Below are positions 53,255 to 64,000 of a DNA stretch of 64,000 nt, piece after piece. Each line of letters begins with the position of its first letter. Within the stretch, counting starts at the first letter, position 1. The DNA comes from Sclerotiophoma versabilis (taxonomy: Eukaryota; Ascomycota; Dothideomycetes; Pleosporales; Didymellaceae): NCBI GenBank assembly GCA_012274445.1, contig JAAROD010000015.1, forward strand, positions 372,001-436,000. The letters run 5' to 3'. The notes under the pieces are model-generated. The model was not told the DNA's origin, searched no databases, and worked only from the letters and a program-made list of their open reading frames with translations. Position numbers and translations under genes: made by a program.

Positions 53255-56200
53255 ACTCGAGAATCACGAATGGTGTTATAAATGAGGTTGGTGTGACCCT
53301 GATGACAATGCAACGGGCTAGTTAAATACGTGAAGTCTGGTACGGAAATAGACCAGGTAGTGAGGATAGCGTAACTACGAGAACGACTGGTACCGACGAG
53401 GGGAAGGTACAAGAGTCAGAGGAAGGGACGGAAGCTCAAGGAGGGGGACGTGGCGATTATCCTGGCCAGACGCGGGACGAGTAGACGGGCACAGGGACTA
53501 CTGTTGGGCCGATTGGAAGAAGCAATGGAGCTAAGGCCTTGCGGATCAGAACGCAAAAAGGCGGCCACGAAAGTCCGAAACGGGATACGGGTCCAAGTAA
53601 TGGCGGATAGGGATGCAGCGAAACCTAAAGGGTTTAACGGCTGGTGAAAATTGGCCGTGGTTGCCGGGGCTGGAGATCGAACAACAGTGCGCAGGTCGCG
53701 ATGCTCACGATTCTTGAGATTGGCGACAGATCGAACTCTTTGACGAATCAGTCCAGACAGACAAAAACCTGGATAACGAGCTGCTCGGAAGACTGATCGT
53801 GTGTGTACCTGGCAGTACCGCAGACGATTGCTTCCAATGTCGAAGTGGTTGAGAGGGGTGTGCTAAGCACGTGGGAGGGAAGGACAAGAAAGTGCGAACG
53901 GGTGTCGTTCGCAGCTAACTGGTCTGGTAAGAAGATTGGATAATGTGCACAAAGGCTGCTTGAGAAGACTCAAAGGATTCGAAGGTCGGCAGGGTAAATC
54001 TCCTGAATTGCGAGCAGAGGGAGGAGGGACTGATAAAGAGCGCTCCTGAGCGCTGAGCGCTGTCGACCAACCAACGGCAGCGCGTATGGTTCCGGCTCCA
54101 GCCCACCGCTTAGAAAGCTTAGGGTTGCAGGTCGGCGGCGAAGGTGGAGAGGGGCAGGTGGCTACTGCACGCCTCGGCGCCCAACGCCCAGCACCAGGAC
54201 AGACATGGATCAGACAGCTCACCACGCATTCGCTGGCTAAAATGGCGATCGGACCACGCTAGGATCTTGTACCACCTTCCCCACGATAAACGAGACGGCA
54301 GTGAAAGAGAGCTTTCGGCGACTGACGTCGGGCGAATATCATTGCGCTCGACAGTGGGGACAGACGTTCCGCCACTGGGCTGACAAAAGTGACAGCTCTG
54401 GACGCGTTGATGCCGACCCACAGCCTCAGTCACGTCTATCACCGAGCAGTATCTCCAGAGAATGCTTCACACAGTTGCAAAGCGCCGCCACTTTTGCAGG
54501 CGCTGCAGGAAGAAAAAGCAGCGTAGAGCTGCACCACCGATGTTTATCGGGAAGACTCGAAACCCATCCCCATGCATACGAAGTGGACCTGAGATTACAC
54601 AGAGCGCGGTCCAAAGGCCCCTCGTTCGCCTTAGCGTGAGCTCTTCCGATCGGTGCGCACTGGGTAGCGAGCGGAACTTAAACTGCCCGTACAGCTGGTG
54701 TGGAGCAGGAACTGGCTATTGTAACCGAAGTTTGTTGCACACAGATGCTGCAAGGAAAGCCAAGGTCGACATCAGGATTACAGAGCCTGCATCTCTGTGA
54801 GAGCTGCGACAGCCGCCATGCCGCAAAATAGTCAGACCCGCCATCTAGTTCGATTGAAAGCCAGGGGAATCCCCATCCAGAGATCATTTGCAGATAGGCG
54901 AGGGCAGTATCAGGTTAGCTCCGATCAGATCGAACGTCTTTATCTCACAAGCTTGCAGGCTTTTCAGCGATTCGATCACGCTGATCTCAAGCATCCCAGT
55001 TGTCATTGGTTGGAATGCGCTTTCCGTCCCCTCGGAGCCTTGCGTTCACACTCTCTTTTGCCCATGTGTTACAGACGGCAGATTTCAAGCCGCGCGACGC
55101 ACCGTTTCTTTCCCCATGGAAGGGGTAAGCCTCGCGCCGGACAATGACATCCTACTACCGTACAATTGCAACTGAAATCTTGCGGACGCTACGGGTTGAT
55201 GGCTTTCCTCCCAGTGCTAGCCTTTGCACCTACGTCACACAGGGGAGGTTATGTGCGTTTCGGTGCGTTTTGCAGGCTACGTTGTCTGTGCGTGCCCCGC
55301 TTGCCGACATGCCAGATCTCTGGGACCCAAACCACCCAAACCACCCCAACCGCAAGGGTCTGAAGAGCAGACTGCTCCTGCGATGGAGCTAAGATCTGAG
55401 ACCACGTCAGATCGATCTATCCCGTTGTGGAGTCTGATTAGGAGTCGTTTCGACCAGCATTGAGGATGACAGATCTGAATTGTTTGTGTGTGAGCATCTG
55501 GTATCTTCGGTAAACTCAAGGTTCGGTGGTTCAATAGCAACCGGCCTCAACTGCTCTGGGGTATATGTCTTCGCGGGTGCACTTGATTCTCTATGCGTTT
55601 CCTGTTCTTGCTTCAACGAACTCGTCGTTTGCCAGGGGCCTAGCACTTCAGATGTTTCTGTGTACAATGTCAGCCTCACCCAGCACCTGCAACACGTACC
55701 CTTCTCCTGATTATGCAAGGCTATCCAGCTCGTTCGCTCTTAGACTTGCGTCATTCTTACTGCGTACGGCTCGAGCAGTACAAATAACGATCGGCTTGAT
55801 ACCTTCCTGACACAGTTCCATTTACGCTTAGCTCCCTACCGTTCGAAATCACACCACAGATGTAGCTATTCACATCATGTTTGCCGACGAGGCTGACGCA
55901 AAGCTATTGCCTTACGAACTGGATTCACGTTGTGGAAAGCCACACCTGAAAGGGCAAAAGCTGAGGCCTACCCTCTAGCTCCGATACTAGCTGCAGGATC
56001 GCGCAGATGCCTGTGGCCACTCGGTTATGGCCCTCACCCCTCAGAAATCGATCTCGGCGCAGCACCCCTCTCTCGGAAAGAGCTCCTCAATATGGTTTCG
56101 ATTGCCACTTCTTGAGAATACGGAGAGCTGGTGTTGAGCATTGGAGAGATTACTAATTTACCGTGGTGGTGGGCACCATTGCAAGTCACCAGTTCGACAG

Positions 56201-59200
56201 AATGACTGCTGTTTGGGCCTTGTTGTTGCACAATGCGGCAGAAGAACACCACCAACAGCTTCTCGGACGAGTTTTAGACCCCACACCACCTTCACAGCTC
56301 CGCGGTTCATGCCCGTTTACCCGAATCCAGATCGCTAGGCACTCGGCCCACCAACCAGTACATAGCATCTTGCACACGCCTCGCGGGTAGGTTCTAAACA
56401 CCCATATGCAGCCTATCTGTCACGTCCTTGCTTGCTCATGCGAACCAAAGGAGAATCCCGCCCAGGCGGATGAAGACCGATAACCAGGTAGTATCACCGG
56501 ACAAGTTCGATGTGCCCCTGGGCTGCAACCAGGTTTCTTCATCGATACGGGAAATCTACAAGGACAACATTGGTCCGCCTCTTTAGCATGCAACCAATCG
56601 ACACGCGGTTTGCATAGCGTTTCGACGCTTCCGGAGAACACGGTAAGTCTCTCTCCACCTCCGACGCCGCCACCCGTCCAACCAAGTGTCTCAAACCCCA
56701 TATGAGCACCTTATCTGTCGTCAAACTCAACCCTCCTCGTGGGTTTGGTACTGTAATTCTCCGGGCGCAGACGTGCTTTGTCTTTGGTAATGTGTGATTG
56801 TCTGCAGCCACGCTGCAGCTCGAGGACGTTGCTTCCAGGTAATCGCTCAAGGTGCTTGCGGAAACACCCTTATGGGCACAGGTCCATGATACCAGTATCC
56901 GCATCTTTGCAGTGTTGTGCAGAAGTCAGCGGCGGTATTCCTCTGACTTGTCGTGCTAGTTTCTGAGCATTCCATGCCTTCTGGCGAGACTTCACTCCAG
57001 GGTCAAAGATATATTTGCATAGCGAAATATTCACCATGGCCCCCAGCTTTCAGTCTGATCTCCAGCAACTCCGTCACAACATGCACATCGGCTGTCCTTT
57101 CTGCATATGCAACATCATTGCCTACAGAGAGTAGTAAATCGACCGCGAGACGTGATCGTAGCTTACATCGCTGAGCTAATTTTTACTTAGTCGTATAAGC
57201 GGGCCCTGTGAAGGGCCCTGTAAACGAGAACCAGTGCTGGTATATCTGTCTCCGCAGCAGAGCTTAAGACTAGAAAATGAGAGATCGAAAGGAAGCCATT
57301 GTGAATACTTGAGAGCTTCTGGTGCTGCAATGCAGATTGGAAACTGTGCAGGACTTGTGTATGCCGCCATCTTTGCTTGCTATGTGCTACGACTCAGTGA
57401 GAAGAGTCGAGACTATCGAAGTAGGGTTTACCGCCGGTTTGAACGCCCGAAAAGACAAAAGCTGTAAGGGGCCCCTTGCTGAGCCGGAGTACGCTGAGAA
57501 TCCTGCGGACTTGTTCTCAAGACTCCCATGCGCTTTGCTTACTGCCGAATCCTCTCAATAGTTTCGCACAACGGCGGAAACGTCTCACGTACACGTGGTA
57601 CAAACCAGTGCAGATCCACGAGGCGTCCATGCGGGGCCAACGTGGGTAGGTCCTGCAAGGTTGAGCAATCTGATTGACGCTCAAAATTTGTACTACAACG
57701 TTGCATAGGGACCTTTGTATGATGTCCATGGACGATGTGATTGTGATGGCCTACAGGAAGCCGGCCCGCTGTTGTCAATGAGCAATGCAGAATTGAGGCT
57801 GGCGCAGTTCAGTCGTCTGTCAAAGGGCACACGCTAGTTTTTGAGGCTTCATTTTGCGATAGACACACGGTAAGATGGTATAGTCGAAAGAAGATATTCA
57901 CCGTCAGCCCTATCAACTAGCGAAAGTGCTAAGCCTCAGCGCGTTTTTCCCCACGTACAATGGATTTGCACTCCAGCCTCCCAGTTGACGCAACTCTATT
58001 TCTACACTTTGCGCAGGTGAGTTTTCACGCTAACATGGCATCTGTAACTAGTATTTACGGACATAGACGCCTTGTCAGCATATCTATACCGCACTCCTTC
58101 TGGACACGACGAGCCCATCGACTTTTCATCAAGGAAGTAACCAATCGCAAAACGAAGCAGACCGTATTGCTCTCGACCTCGCAGCCCCATTGACATAGAT
58201 GGAGGGTTTGTAAAGGCCAGTGCCAGTGAGAATGGGACGTTGGAATCGTGCTGCGGAAAGTGCGAGATTGACGATGCGAGTAACGTCCATTACAACCGGG
58301 GAGTATAATTTCACCCTCGAGAAAATTCACAGAATACAGACCTTCACGATACACGCAGGATCTTCATCTGTGCACCGGAAAAAAATCCACAGGCTGTCAT
58401 CGATATGCTTCAGAAGAGTCAGTGCCGTCCTTAAAAGCCCGCTTGCATCTTCTTTGAGGACATGAGCGGTTGCGGGGACTTTGTAATCGATATCACTGAG
58501 CCTGTAGTATCGGTTCCAGCGGATGAGCATACCAATGATCCTTTAGGTGTGAAGGAACAAGAGCTGCAGCGTTACTTATTTCATCTTGATAGGTTAATCT
58601 CCCAGTTTCATACAGAAACCTGGATGATTTCATTTAAAACTCAAGATGTTTTCCAGAAATGTCTAAGCCACCTTGCAGCATCAAGGATCATCAATGAATC
58701 GGCGTTTGGGGTCCACGCCACACGTACAAAGGTCGAATTCAGGGAATGACCGTTGTACACGGAGAGAGGTAGCCCGCACAATTCTTGGTGCATGCATGAA
58801 GGCTCCTGCAAGAGCATTTGGACTGCTTAGGACAAGGCTCGCATGTTCGGACCCGAACTAGGACCCCAAGAAGGCGCTTTGTTGAATCCCTGCATTGTCA
58901 AACGTTAAATATCGACGCCGAATACCTGGTCGAGAAGGTCCGCTGTCGCTTTGATTGCCTCGCCAGATTCGAAATGGCTTGCAAAAACGACAAGGACTGA
59001 AGAAATCCAGCCCTGTGGGACGAGATCGGGTTTAAGGAGATAGACCATCCGCAAGACGCTTGCTCGGCGACAGGTTAGGTATGCATTCACTGACAACCGT
59101 GACCTTCTCGGAGCGGGCGGGTCGTACAAACACAGTTAGTAGCTTGCATTGTGTGGTGCTGGCAGATGAGCAAATCGTGAGGAAGCTCTGTGTCGTTGCT

Positions 59201-60159
59201 GGACTTGTGGCAGCTGCAAAGATTAGCTTCAATGGCATTGCAAGAAGTGTAGTCAATGCTAAAATGATCTCGGTTTACTGTACTGGGGCTGTGAAGGAGT
59301 TGGAATAGTTACAGCTTGTCGAAGCCGCTGTACGGATGCAATCAGGCAACAGAAGAGTGCAGCGGTGCGGCGACTTTCTATTGGGAAATGCTTCGGCTCG
59401 GGGCCACTTTCACAGCCGACTGTCCTCCTACGATCATTGTAAGCAGACGATCATAACGACGGTAAGTTCCACGAACGCGTAAACATCGCCGAGAGGATAA
59501 TGCGCTTTCGGCTGCATTTCAAGCTTGGGGTCTGCTAGTGTCGAGATCGACGCACGAGTTGTTGGGGTTTCCTTTCATAGAGAAGGTGGGGCTACGTGTA
59601 CATCGATGGTATATCACAAAGTCGAAACAGATGTCATGTGCCAAGTCAATGCGCTGTGCCCTCGTACGAGATACTACAACAGATCATATTGTCCTTCTTG
59701 CAAGTACAACTGAAAAACAATGCCAAGCCTGGATCGTATCTCCGAAGTTCGATGTCTTCGGCCTCATCGGACAGCGCAGGTGCCGATCACCGACATCCTC
59801 GCGGTACCGGGCCGCAGCTTCAATTGAGCATCAGCGTCACGGTGCGCAAAGACTCCGTAGTACAACACGACTTTTGCAGTGCAGAGGGTGTAAAAGCCAC
59901 TAGATTGGTGCGGTCCGGACATCGTTGTCGACCGGACGAGCTTCTTTGACGATGACGAACAAAATCAGGCTCAGGTCGTTGTTGGCTCGTATATGAAATA
60001 TATTGGGCATGTAAGCAGTGGCCTTTTACATCTCTGTACTACAGTACCACTTTAAGTACTAGGCCCCTATCCAGGCCCATACGTTTGACCCTTTAGCCAG
60101 CACTTTCTCACATAACCCCTTTCTAGTCACAATCACCACCGACACACCTTTTACGAACC
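53255..60159. other. 6.9-kb stretch with no recognised gene
   Basis: It is the longest gap in the window. It begins with the leader and promoter of the 51,933-53,254 gene and ends with the promoter of the Sng1-like gene. Dozens of ORFs of 60-121 codons overlap on both strands. The most protein-like short frames are 58462-58749 plus (QELQRYLFHLDRLISQFHTE) and a frame near 59,925-60,011 (DIVVDRTSFFDDDEQNQAQV followed by a GTAAGC donor). Neither belongs to a family I know and neither makes a full gene. No tRNA, long terminal repeat or transposase was recognised by eye. Confidence 0.5.
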
Positions 60160-61512
60160 ATGCCTGGAGGAATCGAAGGCCCCTATGTAGGCATCGGCCC
60201 TGCAACAAGCGGCCAAGAGCCTGCCTTCGAGTTGAAGCGGACTATTACTGGCAAAAAAATACACTCTGGGCCTAATGCCACTGCCGCAGATATGTTGAAG
60301 GCATTGATTCCTGCAGCACTCATGATTTTGGCCACTTGCTGGATCAACGCATCTCACGTCTACGGCTTATTCAATCATCGGGGAGCATACGTCCACAGGG
60401 CAGAAATTGCGTTGGCAGACTTCGATGGAGGCAATTTCGGCGAGGCTCTGCGAATCTCAGCAGCTGCTAATAATGGTACATTCGGAAATCCCACCTACGT
60501 CAATGTCAACACCGCTGGCTCATCGCCTGAGCAAATTCGACAAGAGGTATTCAAGGGCACGTACTGGGCCGCGGTCATCGTGGAACATGGAGCGACAAAT
60601 CGCTTTGAAGACGCTGTGAACGGTTCAGCCCAGGCCTACAATTCGAGCAATGTCTACACATACTATCTGCTTGATGCACGCTACTACACCCTCTACACCT
60701 CGAGCATCATCACACCAGTCGTCAGCACCGTATCGGCTGCACCTGGCATTTTCAGCGCCAAGTTTATTATACCCATCATCGCGAAAGGCCAACATGCGAA
60801 CACCACCGCCGCACTTTCCGCACTCGCTAGCCCTGCGCGCGCCGCCCAGATGCCAGCAGCATCACAACTTTTTGCCGACCTCGACGACAGAGCCTTCATG
60901 AACACCCTCGGCACAGTCATGCCCATCCTGATGCAGTTCTTCTTCATCATGGCCTGGAACGGTGTATGCAATGGTATGCACCTCTACGCTGCGTATGAGA
61001 TACGCACACAAATCATGGCTCGGTTGTTCTGGAGCACCGTATGGCCTGTCTTCACGAGCTTGTGCCTAGCCGGCTGGACCTTTGCCTTCCGCGGCTTATA
61101 CTATATTGATGCGAAGACGTTCTTCGCGTTCTGGGCTGTCACATGGGTAGTCTGTATGATCCACTTCGATATGCTGGACATCATCACTGGCTTTGTTCCC
61201 ATGGCATTTGTGCCGTTCTTGTTCTTGACCTGGGTTCTCTTCAATGTTGCGGCATCTCTCGGTGCGCCTGAGATTCTTAACCACTGGTACCGCGTCAACT
61301 ACTTCTTCCCGACTCTACACTGGTACCGGACGTTTGTCACAATCATCACACAAGGTGGATGCAACAATCTGCACTACACTTTACCGGTGCTTGCAGCCTG
61401 GTTAGTGCTGCTGAAGTGCTTGAGTCCGCTTGCTACACGAAAACGAGTCAGGAAGGCGCATGAGGTCTTCAGGTGGTACAACGAGCGAAACGCTATTGGT
61501 GGGCCTCAATAA
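60160..61512 (+). CDS. SNG1: Sng1-like membrane protein (DUF3533 family)
   Basis: A single exon of 450 residues. A short polar N-terminus precedes a first membrane segment (LIPAALMILATCWINASHVY, about residues 48-70). A large loop follows, with FGNPTYVNVNTAGSSPEQIR and several Asn-linked glycosylation sites. At least five further membrane segments lie in the C-terminal half, including VMPILMQFFFIMAWNGVC and FVPMAFVPFLFLTWVLFN. This layout (one TM, external loop, C-terminal TM bundle) is that of the yeast nitrosoguanidine-resistance protein Sng1 and relatives. Sng1 has been linked to plasma-membrane lipid asymmetry and drug resistance. The exact role here is unknown. The symbol follows the closest named family member, not proven orthology. 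Confidence 0.88.
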   Translation: MPGGIEGPYVGIGPATSGQEPAFELKRTITGKKIHSGPNATAADMLKALIPAALMILATCWINASHVYGLFNHRGAYVHRAEIALADFDGGNFGEALRISAAANNGTFGNPTYVNVNTAGSSPEQIRQEVFKGTYWAAVIVEHGATNRFEDAVNGSAQAYNSSNVYTYYLLDARYYTLYTSSIITPVVSTVSAAPGIFSAKFIIPIIAKGQHANTTAALSALASPARAAQMPAASQLFADLDDRAFMNTLGTVMPILMQFFFIMAWNGVCNGMHLYAAYEIRTQIMARLFWSTVWPVFTSLCLAGWTFAFRGLYYIDAKTFFAFWAVTWVVCMIHFDMLDIITGFVPMAFVPFLFLTWVLFNVAASLGAPEILNHWYRVNYFFPTLHWYRTFVTIITQGGCNNLHYTLPVLAAWLVLLKCLSPLATRKRVRKAHEVFRWYNERNAIGGPQ

Positions 61513-61629
61513 ACTATATCTCCTGCCCTGATTTTGCTTAGTTCAACACTTTCAATTTAGCGCAGCATAATAGACACTAGACAATAGATACTAGATACTT
61601 TAGCCGCAGACTGCTTCTCATCTGTATAT

Positions 61630-62322
61630 TCACTGCGCATGCTCTTCCTTCTTTGCAATCCACATAATCCCCCTCTTCACCATCCCTACATACCACTCGC
61701 TCTCCCATGTCTTATCAAAATGGCCTAATGCAATATACACACTTCTACCACCCTCGAAATGCTGACACCACGCCAGCGGATGGTCGTCCCCGTGCTTGCC
61801 TCCTTTGAAGCTGCTCGTATCACCACGCAGCAAGATCTGGAGATTGGAATTTTCAGCTGGGTGCGAGGTAAAATTGTACCACTCATCCATCCATTTCTCC
61901 GGTGGTCTCTCATTGTTGATAATAGGATGTGAAGCATCTGACACTATCAGCGAGCCGGGCTCAGGATCGGGATGCATGTCGAAATGCGCGCCGATTAACT
62001 TTCTATACCAGTCCGACGACGGCATGCCGGCTGCTGCGCCATGGATGGAGAGAACGCCGCCACCTGACCGAACGTGCTCCTGCAAAGATCTGAGTTCGGA
62101 GGTGCTGAGGAAGGTACCGGATGTGTGAAGCAGGACTATCGCGCGGTAGTTGGAGAGATTTGAGGGCTCGAAGAGCGAGGCATCTTCGCTGGCGGTTATG
62201 TTGAAGAGACCGGTTTTCGATGCTAGGTTTTTGAGGGCGGTGATCCCGGTGGAGATGGAGTCGTGTCTGTAGCCGGCAGTTTTGCTGAAGACTAGGACGT
62301 TGAAGGGTTCTTTGGCAGCCAT
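61630..62322 (-). CDS. ThuA-like protein (class I glutamine-amidotransferase-like fold)
   Basis: A single exon of 230 residues and a full ThuA domain. The start is MAAKEPFNVLVFSKTAGYRH, with the family's beta-strand plus HDS motif. It continues with YRAIVLLHTSGTFLSTSELR, SGGGVLSIHGAAAGMPSSDW and the late motif SVYIALGHFDKTWES. ThuA-like proteins occur in carbohydrate-use operons in bacteria, and related domains are in fungal sugar-related enzymes. The biochemical reaction is not established. No signal peptide is present, so it is probably cytosolic. It is convergent with the Sng1-like gene, with only 117 bp between the stops. Confidence 0.9.
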   Translation of the reverse strand: MAAKEPFNVLVFSKTAGYRHDSISTGITALKNLASKTGLFNITASEDASLFEPSNLSNYRAIVLLHTSGTFLSTSELRSLQEHVRSGGGVLSIHGAAAGMPSSDWYRKLIGAHFDMHPDPEPGSLIVSDASHPIINNERPPEKWMDEWYNFTSHPAENSNLQILLRGDTSSFKGGKHGDDHPLAWCQHFEGGRSVYIALGHFDKTWESEWYVGMVKRGIMWIAKKEEHAQ

Positions 62323-62565
62323 GGTGATGGTTTCCAGGAGCCTGTTCCACCAAACAAGGACCGGAGGATGAAGAGCCCAATGAATTTCGCCAGTGAAATG
62401 CTCACATTGTGTCTTACGAGCATGTCTTTGTATTGTAGCTTCTAATTAGGCTAAATACGTTGACGTGATTTCGTAAATTACGATGCAGCGACGACTACTT
62501 CCAGTGGCAGTATCAGCCGAAACGCATGCAGGGACTATGCCAGTCTACACGCCACGTGCTTGGTT

Positions 62566-64000
62566 CTACACTTCAGCGCCAGCACCAGCTCCACTGCCAA
62601 ATACTTTGTCAATTCTCGTCGCGCGCTCCCAGACCAGCTCTCCCTTCCCCTCACCTTCATCATTGAACTTTTTGCGGAAGTACAGAATGCGATGTTGCGG
62701 AATGAACTCCTCATCTGTTTGCTCAGTCTTCCACTTCTCAAGACCGATCTCCTTTGCACCTAGAAACCGGTCCTCGTAGCCAATAATATAGTCTGCCGGG
62801 TCGAGGTTGGGATCCCAGCGCAGACGGTTGAGGACGTCAGAGGCCGGTCGCAGCTTTGTCGTAGATACAGGCTTTGATGTCGACGTCGGTTTGGAACGGA
62901 TTGGCAGCTTGAGAGGTTCGGCATTTTCATCATCAGAGTCGTCCAACTCTTCCTCGTTGTCTGAGTCAGGCTCGATCTCCATTGCATAGTCGCCCCACTC
63001 GCGGTCGTCTAGTCGGAGTTCCTGGACTTGTACATCGTTTTGTGTGAGAAGCGAAGCGTTGACCCACGAAGTGGTCGCGTCATAGTTCTTTTCGTCTGTT
63101 CTGAGTTGAGTGAGGAATCTATCGATGACCTTCTCCAGAGACTGCTTCGCTGCATGCCGCTCATCGTGAGTCCTAGGCGTCAGAGGTGCAGTGGCGGCAT
63201 TCTGCAAGCCGATGAGATAGCAGCCGTGATAGTCCTTGCTTCCATCGAGCCCCTCAGGCTTGTTGTCAGTGAAGCGTGCTGGCCATAATCGAACTTCGAT
63301 GTTTAGAAAGTTCTTGTGGATGTCTTGAAAATGTCAGCTAGTAGACGGAATTCGAAAGAAGCAAAAGCACGTACCGACAACGAGCGAGAGACAACGCGAC
63401 TCCACCCAACCTACCAGGCTCTTTCCCTTCGCCAACGTGCGGCCCCAGAACTGGATGTCAATGCTAACGTAGCTTTTGAAGGTCTGCAAGAATTGTGTCT
63501 CGCCGAACCCCATACCAGTAAAGCTATGCATGCTGGGTGGCTCGAAAAAGTCTCGCCAAGTCACAGAGGGGTCTGACAACTGTGAACTGGCAGCCTTGAA
63601 TTCCCTCGTCAACACCAAAAGTCCAGGCAAGGTCGAGGTGTGTGCGACGTTAGAGTTCGGGGAATGGAATCCTAAAACCACCATTGGCTCTCGAGCAGTC
63701 CGGTGATAGCGGGGCTTCTGCTTGTGGAAGAAAGCATCGAAGACCATGCCGTCTGCCCAGCTGAAGTTCGCATAGTAGTGGAAGAAGGTCACTACCAGAT
63801 CGCTGGTGCTGACAGGATGGAGGTCGTGTGTGGCCACGTCATGTGCAATGCGCTTGTAAACCCAAGACAGCATTAGAGTAATGTGTACGCCTCCAAGAAA
63901 ACCAAACTTTGACGAGTAGACGCCACGCTGAGTGGCCCAGAGTTTGATGGCGCGATATGCTAGGCCAAACGTAGCAAGATCAGGTACGGTACGCTTGACA
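62566..64000 (-). CDS. Poly(A)-polymerase-like protein with C-terminal MJ1316/DUF504 RNA-end domain (partial, N-terminus off the right edge)
   Basis: Two minus-strand exons are seen, at least 64000-63375 and 63323-62566, joined over a 51-nt intron. The join reads RCLSLVVDIHKNFLNIEVRL, so the two parts are one protein. The first part resembles the PAP central domain (RAIKLWATQRGVYSSKFGFL, GGVHITLMLSWVYKRIAHDV, VTFFHYYANFSW). An acidic linker follows, then the MJ1316/DUF504 domain (VLNRLRWDPNLDPADYIIGY, EFIPQHRILYFRKKF, LVWERATRIDKVFGSG). MJ1316 domains have been proposed by comparative genomics to recognise cyclic RNA ends in RNA repair. The N-terminal part of the protein, where a nucleotidyltransferase catalytic core and perhaps other repair modules would lie, is outside the window. 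Confidence 0.85.

Noticed and set aside
53705..58749. tRNA-like TTCGA words and short ORFs in the gene desert
   Set aside because: No complete cloverleaf with acceptor stem and anticodon arm could be drawn, and the ORFs lack family features.

Overview
The window is nuclear DNA of a filamentous ascomycete (Pezizomycotina). The genes are dense and split by short GT-AG introns, mostly 47-66 nt, with CTNAC-type branch sites. They include fungal families such as Tsr4, Nop9, Bud20, Lst7, a Sng1/DUF3533 protein and chloroperoxidase-like enzymes. A Dothideomycete is my guess, but nothing in the sequence proves the class. Exon joins below come from reading splice sites and checking that reading frame and family motifs continue across each junction. 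No transcript data were available.

Layout. 0-10 kb: UTP22 (runs off the left edge), a protein-isoaspartate methyltransferase, EXO1, TMA16 and a heme-thiolate peroxidase. 10-20 kb: a small secreted CBM-like protein, an F-box protein and the folliculin homologue LST7, separated by long gene-poor stretches. 20-23 kb: a three-exon 67-residue protein with a tandem splice acceptor that opens a second long frame, then TSR4. 23-29 kb: TIP20/RINT1 (six exons) divergent from NOP9. 29-38.4 kb: a group II PLP decarboxylase, a SprT-type protease, mitochondrial aconitase and BUD20. 38.9-49.5 kb: MOG1, a zinc alcohol dehydrogenase, an uncertain ORF in an AT-richer stretch, a cysteine-rich secreted protein, mitoribosomal mL49, eIF3e and a mucin-like Ser/Thr-rich secreted protein. 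49.5-60 kb: mostly gene-poor, with one Gln/Ser/Pro-rich putative nuclear regulator. 60-64 kb: a Sng1-like membrane protein, a ThuA-like protein, and the C-terminal part of a poly(A)-polymerase-like protein with an MJ1316/DUF504 domain, which runs off the right edge.

Shared themes. Seven genes serve ribosome assembly or translation (UTP22, TMA16, TSR4, NOP9, BUD20, mL49, eIF3e). Two act in genome maintenance (EXO1, SprT-type protease). Four encode predicted secreted or surface proteins or oxidative enzymes, of the kind found in accessory fungal repertoires. Several neighbours are divergent pairs with short shared promoters: UTP22/PIMT, EXO1/TMA16, TIP20/NOP9, ACO1/BUD20 and mL49/eIF3e. Three of the convergent 3'-3' intervals carry microsatellites.

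The observations most worth following are the dual-frame splice acceptor at 20,505/20,509, the RNA-repair-type domain combination at the right edge, the SprT protease with an in-frame minisatellite, the cysteine-rich secreted protein beside an AT-rich relic-like stretch, and the 6.9-kb stretch from 53.3 to 60.2 kb with no gene I can recognise.
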